In this document: one piece after another, positions 10,650-25,800 of the stretch
Layout: each line of letters opens with the position of its first letter
Position numbering within the stretch: position 1 is the stretch's first letter
Assembly (NCBI GenBank): GCA_013399015.1
Contig: VWZX01006702.1
Coordinates: 682,001 to 746,000, forward strand
DNA: 64,000 nucleotides
DNA from: Galbula dea
Lineage: Eukaryota > Chordata > Aves > Piciformes > Galbulidae
Reading direction: 5' to 3'
Made by a program: the position numbers and the translations under genes
The notes under the pieces: model-generated
Seen by the model: the letters and a program-made list of their open reading frames with translations, nothing else
Databases searched by the model: none
Told to the model about the DNA's origin: nothing

Positions 10650-13600
10650 TGTATGAGTTATAAAGAAAACATCAACTATTAAATGCTTTAAGTCAGCATG
10701 TGTTCATTATTACCATTTTATCTTTTTACCCAGACAACTGGAACTGGGGAGTGACTGCAAAGGAAGCTGCCCAAAGTAAAAGGTTAATTCCATATAACAC
10801 AGTTTGTCCAATTACCTTGTACTGTATAGAATATGTAATAACTATGTGATGTGTTGTTATATTCTCATTGTGCTAGTATGTCAGGTGGATTCAACAGCTG
10901 GCTGTTAGGGGAAATCAAGCAAGAGAGCATGAGGTCTCTGTTATGCACACATACTCAGCGAACACTTTGGGTTTGTTAGGCTGCCTGCCCTGAGACTGTG
11001 CTCCCTGGCCCAGCCAGGTTACAGAACTTGTCACTCAGGATCATCACTGAGGAGCAGAAGAGCCAGAAGACAACAGCACTTTGAAGAATTTAGGGTTTTT
11101 TCCCTCACAAAAAGGGGTTCCACTACTCATGACTGGATCCAGTCATGGCATGAGAAAGGGCATTCCCTGGAGAGCATCAGAAATGCTTTGGCAGAAACGT
11201 TGCAGTGATCATTGACTCTGTTCTGATAATGAAATAAACAATATCTTCTAAGAAGAGGATAAAAAATAAATAAGATATTTAGTGCTGGCTACTGATTTGT
11301 AAATGGAAGCCTAGAAGTGCAAGTAAACAGAGCATCTAGTTCAAGGTCTGACCTACAAACAGGGGAAAACAAGATGACATAATGAGGGGGTCATTCAGAG
11401 AAAGCAGCAAGTGGCCAGAGCTGCTTTCTCTGCCCCCAGGCTCTTCTTCCTCCACCTCTGGAACAGGTTAGGATTCATCTGACAGCACAGCTTTGTGTGG
11501 GAGGATGCTCTGCATATACATTCCCTCTGGGAATAATTAACCAAGGTCAACACTGCTGGGTCCTTGGACAGGAAACTGTCAAGGAAAACAGGAGCACTAC
11601 AGAAAGTGGTGCTGGTAACTCAGTATGTGGGAAACCATCCCTGAGTCAGAGACAAACCCAGTCCTTTACATAGCAGTAAGGGTCTTTGTGGTGGCATCAT
11701 TCCTGGTCATTAGCCTCAATCCTACACTGCACAATATCTACACTGCAAGCCCCTTGCAGCTCCTCCAGGGCCTGGAAACTGCTGAGGTTTTGTGTCTGAA
11801 GCCAGCTGCCATACCTACCCTCTTTCCTGCTTCCCTCCTCTGTGCATTTGGCATTTATTCAAGCAGAAGTCCAGCATCACCACCCTCAAATGCCCTGCTG
11901 ATCTCCAGGCACTCCAGCATCTCCCTGTCTGCTTCCTCTGCCCCTTGACAGGAACATGGCAGGCTGCTGAAACAGATGGACCTCACAGCATGGGCAGCTT
12001 TAGTGTGGGTTACTGGTTGTCATCCGAGGTGGGCACAGCAGCCAGTGATGTGATGTGAAAGCACATGCTGTTCCAGGGGCTTCTGCGCGTGGTAGTATGC
12101 ATGGGGGAATGCTGCTCACTTCACTTTGGCTGCTTGAGAGCAACTTCCAGCCTATCCCAACTAGCTCAGCCAGGACAGCAAATAGAGATCCTACCAAGGA
12201 TGTGCCACTGCACCTCTCACAGAAACAGGCTTCTGGGACTCCAACCCATTGGTGGGCTGGGACCCTGCCTGCTCAGTCCCCTCTGCTGGACTGCTGGTCG
12301 GTGCATTATGCACCACACCTTGTGCTGTACACCAGGAGAGCAAGCATGGCCACTGTCGTTTGGCCAAGAGACAGCAGCATGTTCTTTTCTGGAGGACTGA
12401 TCTGTATCTAGTTCACAAAATGCTTCTGAATCCTTTGAGATGATGTCAATAGATTGTTTCTATCTCACCACTGTAATTCCTCTCCTCCTCATTTCTTCTC
12501 CAGGTCACTGGACAATTGAAACCCTTCTTCTTTTCCTCTTCTGAACAGGGACAGCCTGATATTTTTCAGCTAATAATGAAAACAGCAAATGCATTCTGAA
12601 GTCTTGAAGAGAGCTGTGCTTGAGAGCACTGATACATTGTGAGGATGAGAGAGAGAGAGAGAAAAGATCTTTGGCTGTGATGAGACCCAGATGTCCCATT
12701 CTGGATGTGCCCAGAAAAGTCACTGTGTCAAACCTCTGTTTAAATTGGGTCCCACTACACAAGCCTATTTATCAGCATAACAAAATGGGAATGGCCAAGG
12801 AAAGGCAAAAAGGACTTGCCTCATGGAAATGAATTGTGCAGCATAACCTGGTGCTGCATAGGACTCTCTCATGGTATTTAATGTCTCTCCCCATGCTGAA
12901 AGAGTCTTGAGGCAGGCGCCAGGAGGTCTGTGGAGCCATTGGTAGCCAGCCAGGGCATACCATTTAATGGAAGGACATCATTAAACATGCCTTTATTTTT
13001 ATTACTTTGTAATATTATTATGCAGCTGAAATAAATCACAAGTTGTTTTCAGTGGGATTGGGTCACAAGCCACAAGAGCAGCGAGCTGGGGAGCTTGCTT
13101 CTCAACCTCCCTGCAAGCAACCCTCTGCACTCTGCAAACAGCAAAGCTTTCACAGGAGGGTCAGCCCATGACCTTTTGCTCTTCCAATATTTAGTAAATG
13201 CATTAACAAATAAGTACAACTTCTTGAACTCCTAGGACAAAGTTCTAGGCTCCTGCAGCCCAAGTCCACAGGCAGACCTCAGCTGTGGAGTCCCCAGACC
13301 AAACTGGATGGCTCACTCTGAATCTACTTCACCACCTCAATGGCCCAGGGTTAATATGTGCCAAAGGAGGAACGAGAGAGGTCTGGTGGAGGCCAAAGAT
13401 GTTTCAGCTGTCTTGCCTGGTTCCTGCATGGATTCCCTCCCAAATCAGGCTGGTGCAAAGGTGCTGTATGGTTGCAGTGCTAGTAAGCTGCAGTGCAGCA
13501 TCAGTGAACTGGAGAGGTAATTGGGCTCAGGTTCCTGGACCAGATGGGCAAAACATGAAGCCTTCAAAGATGCAGAAGAGAAGTTAAAAAGGAGATGTAA

Positions 13601-16600
13601 GAATCTGTGCTTGACCCTTCACCAAAGTGACTGACTGCAAGAACCCACTCCTCACTTCTGCACATCAGCAGGGATGCAGCACACTGTTTGTTTTCAAACA
13701 GGATGGGCACCCAAAGCAGAGTCACTCATTTCCTTATCTCTCATGCAAGTAAGGGATTTGTGGTGCAAAACATTCTGTAGAGATACTAAATAGCAGCAGG
13801 AAGTCCCTAACTACCATGCTGTGATGTGATGATTTTAGCTTAACACACTTTGTGTTTATTCTGCCCCCAGCCCCTCTGAAGGTGCTGCTGGGAACACTTA
13901 TTTTCCTTTTTTTCCCTTTTCTTATTCCCTTAGACATGCTCAGATTATTTCCTGGGGAGGAAGAATGGCAGATGGTGATTTATAGTGTACTGCTGAAACT
14001 GGCATCACTTGGGTAAAACACCCTTTGGCTCCTTCTTGTCACCTCTAAGATGCCTTTCCATTTCTTTCTGTCAGGTGAACGTTGACAGGAGAATTATCAC
14101 CAATCACCTTTGGCTTTTTGCAACAGTTCAATTTATTCACATGAACAGTGTGTGTTGCAAGACTCCTTTTATCCCTATTTAGATGAAAATTGTTCAGAGC
14201 TTGAGCTCTGGCTAAGCTGAAGCCAAACTGAAAGAGATAAGCCCTGCCTCAAAGGTGAACCTCCAAAGGCTTCAGCTGAAGTCCAGGTAAGATACATGTC
14301 ACCTGCTTAGATCCTGAAGTGAGATGATTTAGTGTGCCTCAGGGTCAAGAAGAAACATTAATAGTATGAATTTGATGATCATTCAATTCATCCACTGCAT
14401 GAGCCCAAAACAATCCTTCCAGCCTGCTCTTTCCTGCAGCAAAGTTGTACCTCAGTCAAGGTGGTTCTTACTGTGGCAAGGAGCAAAAGGGGAGCTCAGA
14501 AGCAGAGCTTATCATCAGGTGAGCACTGCCACTGGTGTCTGGTGAGCACACAGTCAGGGTGGTGATAATGCTACATGCTTCAACACAGGGCATCGACACA
14601 CAGAGCCCACAGATGGTCTCACCTTTGTGCTGTACAGAAAGGTACCAGCCCCAATGCAGACTAGAGACATAAATTCTAGCTAATTCATCCAAAAAAGGAA
14701 ACTTCAGAGATGCTCATTCACACTTCTAAATTCTCTGCAAGCATATTCATGCTTCTGTGCACTGTGTTCAGTCCCAGCTGTAAGCATGACACAGTTTACT
14801 AGCATTTCAACAGCAGTTGAAACAGCCAGTGACAAATGGCTGTTGAGGAACAGTCAAAGCAAGCAAGTTTCCTATCTATAACTGCAAATGGTAGCATGGG
14901 AAATGTGATTCTGAAGCAACAAAAGAAAGATTTATGTCCCTAATGAAAACATCTCCCATGTCAGATACAGCATAACTTCCCAGACAAGACAAAAACACAA
15001 GGATTAGCTGCAGAAACTGCTCAGTGAAAAACTCTGGATAACAAATGCAGTTGAGAAAGTGGCTCAGACAGTTTGTGAGAAGGAAACAGGAGGGCACAAC
15101 ACAGCTATTCATCATTATGATTTATGCATCCATCTTTACCAGCAAAGCAAGACAATGAATTAAAGCACAGCCAAGATTTCCTCCACGCTATTTGGTCAGT
15201 GAACCTTCATTCTGACCTGAGGCACTGCTAGTTTTAGGCCAGTCCTGCCAAGCTCAACATTGTTCCTAGGATCATGAGGTGCCAACACACAAGATGCAGG
15301 TGGTTTTAGGAGTCTTCCAGTGATACATTTTTATCCCTGCAGTTGAAAACTGATGCTATAGGAGATGCAACTGCAGGCATAAAAGCTTGTCCAACCTAGC
15401 CAGTTTATGGTTAACAGTAAGATTGGTGAGCCACACAGCCTTCAGTCCAGGCACCCACACAGAGCACACCACTTGGAAGGACCATTGGAGCCCATTCCAA
15501 CCACACAGCAATGCTCATCCCCTCCCTGCTCAGGCTGGGACATGTGGGAATCACCCCTCTTCCCTTGCTGTGTAAACATGTCTTGTAACACCACCTTCTA
15601 CACACAGCACTACAGCAGAACTGCAGAGTGCAGGTGAACCACTTCCCACCAAAGGCAGCTCAAATAGAGGTAAAGCAAAAGGGAAAAGGGTTGAAATGGC
15701 CACGAGTGCAGCACTGAATCAGGCAGTTCTGGACTCCTTTTGTATTGTAAGGCAGCTTCTGAAACAGACAGATTGTGTTCAATTAGTGCAAGTGGAAAAC
15801 TGGGGGTTTGGACCAAAAGGGGTGGGGGGAGCTGTGTGGGAAAGATTCTTTTAACTAATCTTTTTCTTTTCCTTAATTGGAGACTTGAACAAATAAATTA
15901 GGGGTTGGCAAATTTTTGACAGAACACTTCAATAGCCAAAGCCTAAATCCTGGCCTTAGTTCACTCTACAAATGACAATACCCTCTGAAAAATGTCAATA
16001 ACAGAAGAAAAAGTTATTTTTGTCTTCATGTTCCACCAAAAAAAGCTTCATCTCCAGTGCCCCTCCCATTTCAGACTGCAGTGGTCATGAGCTCCATGGG
16101 CAGACATTCTCTCCCTCAGATGACTTCCCTCCACTGAAACCTTCCTCAGGAAGGGAAGCAGGACAAGGGGTGCCAGTGGTGCTGGCACCCAAACCCATGG
16201 ATAGGGGAAGAAATGAGGCAGCAAGCTCTGCTGAGGATATCATCACCTCAACAGCCAGGGTGATCCTTTATGCCAGGGGTAATCCCACTTGGAAACCAGA
16301 TGGTGAGCTCTTCTTTTCACCTCTGGACAGTCCTTCAGCAGTTGGAGACCCCAGTGTTTCAGCATATGACTTTCTGGAGCCCAGAGGTGGTTCGGGTTTG
16401 GACTCCAGCACCCAGACCCCCTTTTGGAGCTGTAGGGCCAGGGGACTGTCTCTGGCTCAGACAGAAATCTTCTAAGCAAACTGACTCCTGATTGAGTGGC
16501 TCCAGGCTGCAAACCATCAAACCCTAAACCACATATTTAGCCCTAGAAATAATAGTAGGAAATACTTTTTAATGCTTTACAAAGAGCTGATCTCCAACTG

Positions 16601-19600
16601 CATTTCCCCTTTTCCCCCCCCACAAGTACTGATGAACATACATTTCCCAAAAAGATTTCAGTAGGCTTTTACAGGCAGTGAATTGGCCACTGCTAGCTGT
16701 GGGTACTCTTGGTGGAAATCTCAGGGTTGGACTCATGGAACCATGGAATAAAAATGACATTTTGACTCTCTGAATGCTTGTAGGCAAGCTACAAATAAAT
16801 GATTATTCACAGAAATGATGGGCAGTATTATTTCAAACAAACACATTCAAGAACATCCAGGCAGGCTCACAGATAGTTTGAAAACAGAAAAAAAGGCCAA
16901 ACACTTCCATTCAGTTCCTTGTTGCAGATTATTCATGCAGCTCTAATAACAGTCTCCTGTCTCCATGAGCCTGCATCAGATGAGGTCCAAAGCTGGGGTG
17001 GTGGTGAAAGCTCCCCCTCTATCCCTATGACAAACCATAGCTGAAGCTATTTTATTGCCCATTCATTTCTACAAAACAAAAGCCAAGGGCAGGAGTTTCC
17101 TCACAGGGCTTGGGTTGGAGCTGCTTCATCTCAGTGGGATGCAGAGATTTTCACTGGGGTTTTTCAGAGGGACCAGGAACACCTGTTCACTTCCAAAGAA
17201 AAGCACAAGATCCCTACAAAGCCTTTTCTTTATTTGCTTTTCCATCCTGGTTTTTGCACTAGGACAGCAAATCCAGCTTGCAACTGACATTGTTCGGAAG
17301 CTGTAAAACCCAGCAAGTGCTGGTGGTCGATGGCTGGTTGCAGGGTGTATGACAAATGCTCTACCAACAGCTACCCTTAACACAGCCACCAGGCTCCTGG
17401 CCAAACCCCCTCAACGGCTCACAGCTCCCCACCATCACTCCTCAGAGGTGTTAGCCACCTCCCAGCTGTTCCCCCTATGCATGCTGATGCCATGAAACAC
17501 TCTCACACCACACTCAGGCAACTGGGATGCACACCACAAACATCCCAAGAGCAAAAGCACTAAGGAGCTGAAGGAGAGCCCTGGCAGCCTTTGAGGGTGC
17601 TGAGTGGGGCTGATCTCACTGCAGGCAGCTGGGGGTGATGATTTCCCTGCTTTAAGCCCACCCTCTTCACCCTTGCTTTGTCAGTGGGGCTAAATAAACT
17701 AATTTGGGCTGGAGGTATGCACTGCTATTCACCTTGGCACACTCCTGTCACATCTTCACACTTTCCATGAACCTGAGAGTAGTTTAACCTCCTTCAGCCC
17801 AGGAGTTTCCAACAGAAACTCATCTACATAACTGTCATTCCTGGCTCAGTTTGGGAGCTGGATAATACCACTGCTGTAGCCCTGGAGCCAAACTCCAACA
17901 GGTGAGGAGATCTGATGTGCATCTGGGGAAAATCAAACTAGATTACTGTACAGGGAACCGGGCAGGGGCTTCAAGGTCATCTTTCCTCCCATCTGCATTT
18001 TGAAGTACTTACTGTCCTCTCAGGACAGCAATCACCCTAGATAGCCTTGCCTGTAACTTGCTCTGACCAAGGCTGAAACTTCTGCAAGGAGACTCATCCA
18101 CCAGAGCAGCCACACTTGCACAAGGGTGGAAACTCTGCCTTACCCGATTAGGTCCTATCTATACATGAGGCAGAGGTTCACAAGCTGTTCCTTGGGTTTA
18201 TTAGACTGGGTTTTTGCCAGAGGGAATGGTGACAGAGACTAGGAAGTGCCCCACGTGTTCCAGCAGACTGGACAGCACCATTAGAGAGCACAACTGCTTG
18301 TTCTTCAGCAGGTCTTTACAAACAATAAAGCAGGATGTGTTAGAAACATGTTACCTTGCTGAGATCCATCTCAAACCCCTGTCAGTGCTAGTCTTTTCCC
18401 AGCTGGCAGATTTTCAAAGGAATCAAATTACATGCCAGATTGTGTTTAAAGCCCTAGGAAGGCCAATGTGTTTTCTAATATGGCTTGTTTGCTTCGCTCT
18501 TACCTGCTGGAACAGGCAAGCTGCTTTTAGTTCAAGTTGCAAGGTTACTGCATCAAAATCCAACCTGAGACCCTGCAGGGGACAGGCTCCTCATGCCCTG
18601 CAAAGAGAAAAAGAGGTAAGAGGTGAGGAAAGCAGAAAGGGAGCTCAGAGGAACACCATGTCTGATGCTTTGGGCTGAGGCTTCACCTCATACATGAAAC
18701 AAAACCCCAAACCCTCAGATCCTGTCTGAAAACATTTCAGACCTTCAAGTTGTGGGATGAAGAAGCAGGAGAGGTTTTTCACAACATATGTCACTCACAA
18801 ATAAATAAATAAATGACATTTTGCTGGTTTTTTGCTCATCAGTTGCTCTCCTGAACAATGAGCAGCCCCAAAGGCACCCCTGCTATCCATCCTCTCTGCT
18901 TCTTAGCCTGGCACACAAACAGCTTTTGTTGCACCAGGGGCTGGGCACGTGGGCTGCTCAAACACAAAGCCCTTTGGCAAACAGGAAGTTTCCAAAATAA
19001 AATCCCAATTGCTGTTAAAAAAAACCACCAACCCAAAACCCAACCAAACCCAACCTGTTAGCATGAGCAGCAAATGTTTTCATACAACAAAACTCACAAA
19101 AATGAAAGCCTTTCAGGTGAAAGTTAAGAAATGTTGGGTTGGGGCCAACAATATGTTGTGAGGAAAGCAGACATCCTCCAAAGAACACTCATTTAGCCAA
19201 AAGCTTGAGTTTTCAATCAAAACACTAGCAGTGAAGCAACCAGGCCTAGAAAGGTCACATGACACTCCAAATACTCTCCTGTGTGTCAAGAGAGCTAGAG
19301 ATACAGTAAAGCAACCTGTAAAATCAGCAACTATAAGTTAAAGACAGAGAGGCCAGGCAGGAGCTGCCATATCAAAGCATCACCTCCCTCCTCAGCCAGC
19401 ATGCACCAGCAGTTGGGTGGCAAAGCCAATGCCAGGGAGCTGGGTGTTTGGGCAGTTTCAAAGTACCATAACTACACTGAAGAGCAAAGAAGCTTGGGCA
19501 GCACAGACCAAATCTACATGGAGCTTTTCTCCTCCACTGCTTCCTGTGCCAGGAGAACAACTACCCCAGGGATGTGCTGGGAGAGCTGAGCTTTGGAGCA

Positions 19601-22600
19601 GCATGTCACAGGCTTTAAGGGCTTCATAAACTGCATGCATGACATGAAACACTCAGACATCCACACACAGTGTGATCCTGCCTAGCCATTCCCAAGCCAA
19701 GCAGCAAGCCCAGGGTCTCAGATGAAAGACAGAAAGGCAAGTGACCTAATGAACTGCTTTGTCTGTTCCCTTCCTCTGCTGTAGGACTGAACCCAAGACT
19801 CCATCTGCTGAGCCTGCCACACAACTGATGCCTGCTGGATCCAGCATACAGAGGTGGTTTCCAGAATCTTCCCACCTCCTGCACCTTCATCCACCCTCAG
19901 GCAGGTGGCAGGCCATGAAGGAGCCAGAGGAGGATGTCCCTCCCTGCTGCGCCATTGGGGAAGAAAGAGCTGGAGGTGCAGAACAGGACAGCACCAACCC
20001 CAGGGCAACATTTTCCCCAGATAAATATAAATGTGCATATGTATTTCACCCACCAGGAACACTTAACTGGCTCCAAACTCTTATTAAAGATCAGTGGTGC
20101 AGTTTCCCTGAAGGACACTGGCTCAGCCATTCTCAGTGCCTGGGCTGAGGAGCTGCCAGCAACTCCTCAACACTCCTCCAGTGAACTGCAGAGATACTGT
20201 TACCAGGATAGGGGTAAAAATGATCCCTCAGTTTCAAAGCAGATTTCAGAGACTTCTGTATCAGATGCAGAACAAAACAAGTGTTGTCCCAGTTGGAAGC
20301 CGAAACATGGTATGAGCTGGCAATTCTATTTTGGACCTCTTCTGTGATTTTTCTTGTTCAGCTCAGGAAAATGTGAAATCAAAAGTAAGAATCACCAGCT
20401 GTATGTGCAGAGATTTTTTTTCTCATCACTACATTACTCCTCACTTAGTTACACTTCTTCTTCATAACTGTACTCTCCTGGTCTCAGAGCCTTATATATC
20501 CACATATCCTCCATTTCCAACCCTCACATATGGCTTTCCAAAGTCTAGTCCTTTTTCCTCACTAAAAAACCACAAAACCCACATTTGTCTTCCACGTCCC
20601 AAAATATGTTCTTCTTGCATCCCATGAAAACAACCTGCAGTCACACCATCCCTTCCCTGTTTCCTCCCTTAAGCATGCTCAGATCTTCTCATTTCCATTT
20701 CTACCAAGTAATCTAACTCTGTAAGAAAAATCTCATGCCTATTGTTGCCAGGAAATCCACTTGAGGCATTAAGACTCCTATTAGATCCTTTCTTTCCTGA
20801 AGTCAAGCATTTGGTGCCCAGGAGTTGTGAATGAAACACATGCCTTCTGCAGGGTACACTACAGTCAAGCTCCAAAGTGCTGCTGCCTGTAAGGGCACCG
20901 CTGCAGGACCCCAAAGCTTCTCTGCCCTGTACCCACCCCTCATGCTCAGAAATGCCACAATACATCTCCAGAAGATGCTGCCATTTTTTATCATGTTATG
21001 GAGGCTATTTGAGCAGATGAATGATTCCTGGCATTTTTGACAGGCCTCCTGATATCTGTGTTTCTGAGCTGCAGACCTTCAGAGCTCCATGCTGCAGCAG
21101 TGGCTTCTCCGTAAGCCAGACAGGTCTCCCCCTCAAATCCATCAACATGGTTCCATAACCAGAGAGGCAGATTGGGAGCAGCCTCTTTGCCCTTTCCCTG
21201 CCCCACAGCCAGGCTGAGCAAGTCCTCTCTGTCTCTATCCCTCCCTGACTCCAAAGTGTTTCCAAAACACACTCTCTTGTTTAAAAAGCCAGCTCTGGAA
21301 ATGTGACAGTAACTTTCTGCCTATATGTTTTGCCACCACAGTAACAAGATAGCAGAAAACATCCCAGCTCCTGAGATACTTACACTGCCAGGATGACTGC
21401 AAAGTATCCCTGTCTGTATCTCAGAAAAGAGTTAGCTGAGGCACAAAAAGATTAAAGGTTCTAGTTAGGCCACCTACCATGGCATCTGTAAGAGACATAT
21501 TTCTGTGATGTCCCATTCAAAAGGGGTGTTTAGACCTTCTGTTCCTTAGGCTTCCAGACCTTAGATCCCTGCAAACCATTAAAAAGTAGAATTGTTTTCA
21601 GTTCCCTTCTCTGGGTAGCTAGCTTGAATGTTGTGCCACAACACAGCACCTCACTCACCATATAAAAAGTTGTCTCCTGCCTGGAGAGCAGGAGCGGGGA
21701 ACCTCTTGTTGCTCCTTGTAGCCTAGACCCCAGATCTCAACCCTGGCAGCCACAGCTGGGCCTGATAGCACATAGGTAATAAGGAGAGTGCTGGCAGGGC
21801 CAGATACCAAATGTCATCTACCTCAAACTTGATCTCACTGCCACTGACATTTCATCAACTCACCAACTCAGAAACTGGGCTTTGCACAACAGAATCACAG
21901 CAATCACTCTGCTACTTACAGCCACCTCCAGGACAGAGTGGAGCAGCTATGCAAGGCAATTGGATTATACCTGCACCTATTCAATTACTCAGTCTAGATC
22001 CTGAGAGACAGACACCATGAGTCTCACAGCTCATTTATAAAAAGCAGCACTGTTCCCAAAACATACTACCAGCTGTCTTCACAGACTGGCAAAGCTGACA
22101 CCCTTACAAGTCAACCCAAGGAAGGTAAGGACACAGAGGCTAAATAAACATCCCCATCCCAGGGCATAATCTCTCTCTTCCTATTAATTTGAATTATTTG
22201 AGCCAGGTGGGAAACAAGTCACTTGTGCTGTAGCCCTGGGACACCTGTGGGTGATTAGCATCAGCTTCATGTTACAGGTGGGCAAAGCAAGGCCTCTGAG
22301 ATGAAGCCATCTGCCCAGGATACCACTGCAACGGCAAAGTCAGGATGGGGTCAACTTGTCTAAACCAGCACAGGGGTGCTTGCCTACAGTACTAAAGGAG
22401 GAGCTCAGTGTGTTTAACCAGTCACAAAAGTCCCTCCTGTAGTTTCTTCAGTGCACAGCCAACGCTGCTGAGGTTGCTCTGACTCACTGAGTAGAGATTC
22501 CCCAAACATTTCATCTCTCTGTTACACTAGTGTCCTTGCACTCCATCCTACACTTCTTTGCTTGCCACATACTTCCTCTGGATTTCACCAGGGTTTTCTC

Positions 22601-22730
22601 AGCTCTGGATGCTCGGGAGACAGGTTGATAGTCCTGGGATCATTGGCTGGATCTCACTGACATCTACTGACTGAAGCAAGGAGTGCACAGGGGCTGGGGA
22701 AGAAGTGGGGGGGCGCTGCATGGGGAGGCT
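10650..22730. other. 12 kb without a recognised gene
   Basis: No frame on either strand matches a protein family I know, and no exon chain can be built. By eye the + strand is richer in A and C than in G and T, the opposite of 1-5 kb. Isolated donor-like sites occur (GGTAAG near 14288 and 18614) without matching exons. Small simple repeats are a GA run near 12645-12662 and an AAAT run at 18799-18814. No tRNA or rRNA is seen. Confidence 0.5.
18799..18814. repeat. (AAAT)4 microsatellite
   Basis: Four perfect AAAT units stand in tandem. This is a simple repeat only. Confidence 0.8.
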
Positions 22731-22868
22731 CTGGAGACTCCGTCTTTGGAGGTAAGGAAAACCTGACTGGACAAGGCCCTGGACAGCCTGCTGGAGGTGG
22801 CCTTGCTTGAGCAGGAGGCTGGACCAGATGACCTCTTGAGGCCCGTTATAATCTCGGCCATTTCTGAC
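22731..22868 (+). mobile_element. CR1 LINE 3'-UTR fragment
   Basis: The block reads like a CR1 3' end in sense: a CTTTGGAGG segment, then AACCTGACTGGACAAGGCCCTGG, given here only as a landmark pattern of two parts (AACCTGACTGGA and CAAGGCCCTGG), then CAGCCTGCTGGAGGTGGCC, GAGCAGGAGGCTGGACCAG and ATGACCTCTTGAGG. The terminal ATTCTGTGA repeats are lost. Reading frames crossing it are shadows. Confidence 0.8.
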
Positions 22869-22869
22869 T

Positions 22870-25800
22870 ACAGGAAGAAAGAAGAGAGTGAAGGTGAGGA
22901 AGCACGTGTCTTCTGGATGCCAGGGAAGCAAGCAGAGCCAAATGCTGACAATGAGGCACTTCCCACCTCTGAACTGATGTGCACCTCACATGTTTAGTCT
23001 CACAGGGTCCAAATTAAAGGAGTCAGGAAAGGCTGACATGCCTCAAGGTGTCTGTCGAAACAGGCATGCCTCTTGGTTTGCCTGCCTCTCAACTGCAGTA
23101 AACCCAGCTGTGATTCTTTTGTCTTGCTCATGGAAGCTCAGGTAGAGCTGAAGTACACTGAAACAGGCTGGCATCCAGTGCTGTAAATGAGAGCAGAGTC
23201 TGGGCCTCTTTTATGAAAGCAACTCCACAAACCCCTCTAAAAACCAGAGAAACATGGTGCAAGAAGCCAGCCCTAGAAACTCCTAGAGAAGAAAAAAGAT
23301 AAGGTTGCTTAGAGCTGTTGGGCTTCACCCTGTCTTGACTGAACTTCTGAAACTCTTCACCTGCTGCACTTTCCCATGTAACTACAAGGCCAACTTCTGC
23401 TCTCCAACACAACAGTCAGTCTGAAGTTACTCTACCTATTGCAGGGTGGTTATTCCAGACATAACTTAGTACAGAATTTAGCCCTGTTTAATGTATCACC
23501 ACCTCCCCAGCTTGCCAGCTGTCACCCAGCATAGCATATTTATTTCATCTGTAACTGCTGTCTTGAGATTCCTCCACTAAAAATCTTCCCTAACTGAGGT
23601 CTTGTTTTAGCAGTGCAGATGCCTCTGACCTTTGGTGCCCAGCAGATGCAGGTCATCAGCTGTGGCCTGGAGATTTGTAGTACAAGGAGTGGGTGTATTT
23701 GTGTGAAACAAGGAAGACAAATGAGACAGCAAGGCCTCTTGAAAAGCCACCACCTTCTCCATCCAGTCACTGAGAAGTCCTAAATAGGCCCTGTGGATAA
23801 AAAGTGGGATTCAGGGAAGCCTGGCTATGGCTGGCACTGCCATGGCCCAGAAGATGTGCTGGCACTGATGGCTACTCAGGCTCCTGCCTCTACACTGACA
23901 ATCTTGACCTCATCACCTACCCCAGGAAAGAAGGCAAGGTCATCTAAGGGGCAACAATGAACAACTCAGTTAAGCTGCTATCATTCTTTGATTTATTAGG
24001 TGGGGCTTCAGACTCAGGAACCTGATTTAGATGTCAGAATGGGAGTAGGTGTGGAAAACCTCAGTGTGGAAATGCCACTGCCTAGTGGCTCTCCCTTCTC
24101 CCTCCAGAAAAGGGAGAGAAAACCCATGTGGAGAGGCTGATGGACATCCGCAGCTTCTTCCCGGCATAGAGAGCCCCAGGCCGCAGGAGGGCAGCATTGA
24201 TTTTCTTTCAGAGGAGCCGTGTGTGGGATCTCAGAGATAGGCATGAGATGCCTATCAACAGCATTTACCATGGGTGCTGTGAGGACATCAGTCAAGGGTG
24301 TTTTAGCTGTTGTTCTAAACAACCCTTTGACCTTGTGGGCTTTGCAAGAATGGAGTCACCAGTTTTGAACCCTGTAACGTATTATAGAGCTAACATTACA
24401 TATATGTGTGTTTCTTAGGAACAGCTCTGGCAGTGCCCTGTAACATATGTTATTTATATAGGTAACTTTAGGATAAAGCTTGACCTTGCTTCCTTTGAGT
24501 CACTCAGACAATCCCAGAACAGGCAATTATTTCCCTGCTGAAGTCAGTGGGAGTCTTTTTATAGATTTTAAAGATGCTGCCATCAGGCTGAAAGCAAGCA
24601 TGCCTGGAGCACTTCTTGGGTGTTATTTTCCTTGCTAAAGTCATTTGACTTCATCCTTTGGAGGGAACAGATGGACCTGATTTTCCAGCCATAGTTGTCA
24701 GCCAGGCTTGACCAGAGGGCTGTGAAGAAGGATAACGAGAGCATACAGAACTCCCAAGCCCTGTGCCAGGTTTGCTGAAGGAACTCCATCATATAACAGA
24801 CAATGGGCTACATGTTTAAAAAGGCAGCATAAGACAGGAAGTAGGCCTCACTGGAGCTACCCTGAATTTAATCCAGTGCTCCTGAGCAGAATTTGGCCCA
24901 GACATCTTAAATGATGTATCCCAAACTGCACATCTGGGGCACCAACCAAAGCAGGAATTTAAGAGACTGGCTTCTTCACCATGTGGAGTGCCTCAGGCAC
25001 GATGGTCCCAGCACGCAGAAGTGATAAGTGCCATATCTTTTCATATGCATCTAGTATTTCACATCTTTTTGTGTAATTAATTTTTCTAGCCCCCTTTTCC
25101 CCTTCCTTGAAGGAAACTTCCTAGCACTGAGTGCAGAGAACACCTTTTTGTCCCCAGTCAGAATCATTTGGGGAGCTGATGTCTTTGTCTGGTGGTTTTT
25201 TTGCTAAATTCATAGCAGGAATTTTAGTACCAGGAATGTGACAGGTGTCAAAACCCAAATCTGAGATTTACTTCTGCTTTGGTCAAATAAATGCACGGTT
25301 CAGATCAATGCTGAGTGAGAAAAGTTATTTTGCCCTGTGAAAGCAGTTCCAAAATAATTAACAGCAACTCTGGCTCTGAGAACAACTGACATCAGGTTTG
25401 GGATAACCTGAGTCATTCAGGACAAACTTGAGAACAACACCTAGGTCTTTTCAGAGAAACAAATCTCCACAAAAATAAGCAAACCTGCTGTCTCAGGCTC
25501 TCAGGGTGTGGCAGTGAGGTGCACATCCTCACCCTCTCCCAGTTTATTAACACTGAAATGATGTCCCTCAAGTTTATAAAGGCTTAGCCACTAGAGCAGA
25601 TAATGTGAGCTAAGCTCATGAGAAACTAGCATCACTACATATTTCAGCCCTTGATATTTATGTCTACCTGGCAAGACAGAGAACCCCAGAAACAGCTGTC
25701 AGATTTTTAGGGCTTCTTCAAAAACACTGCCAAAGGCTGCATTCCTAAAAGAGGAATGATTGTGTGAGTTAGTCTAGTGGTTTCCACATCCCTGTGCCCC

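Noticed and set aside
10266..10682. Ser/Leu/Phe-rich frames of 121 and 138 codons
   Set aside because: They are translations of the polypyrimidine tract and have no independent coding signal.
15460..15530. Possible CR1 fragment (TTGGAAGGACCATTGGAGCC)
   Set aside because: Only one short word resembles CR1; no further blocks follow in order.
16020..16475. 151-codon + strand frame
   Set aside because: No family resemblance, overlapped by other frames on both strands, composition like the surrounding non-coding DNA.
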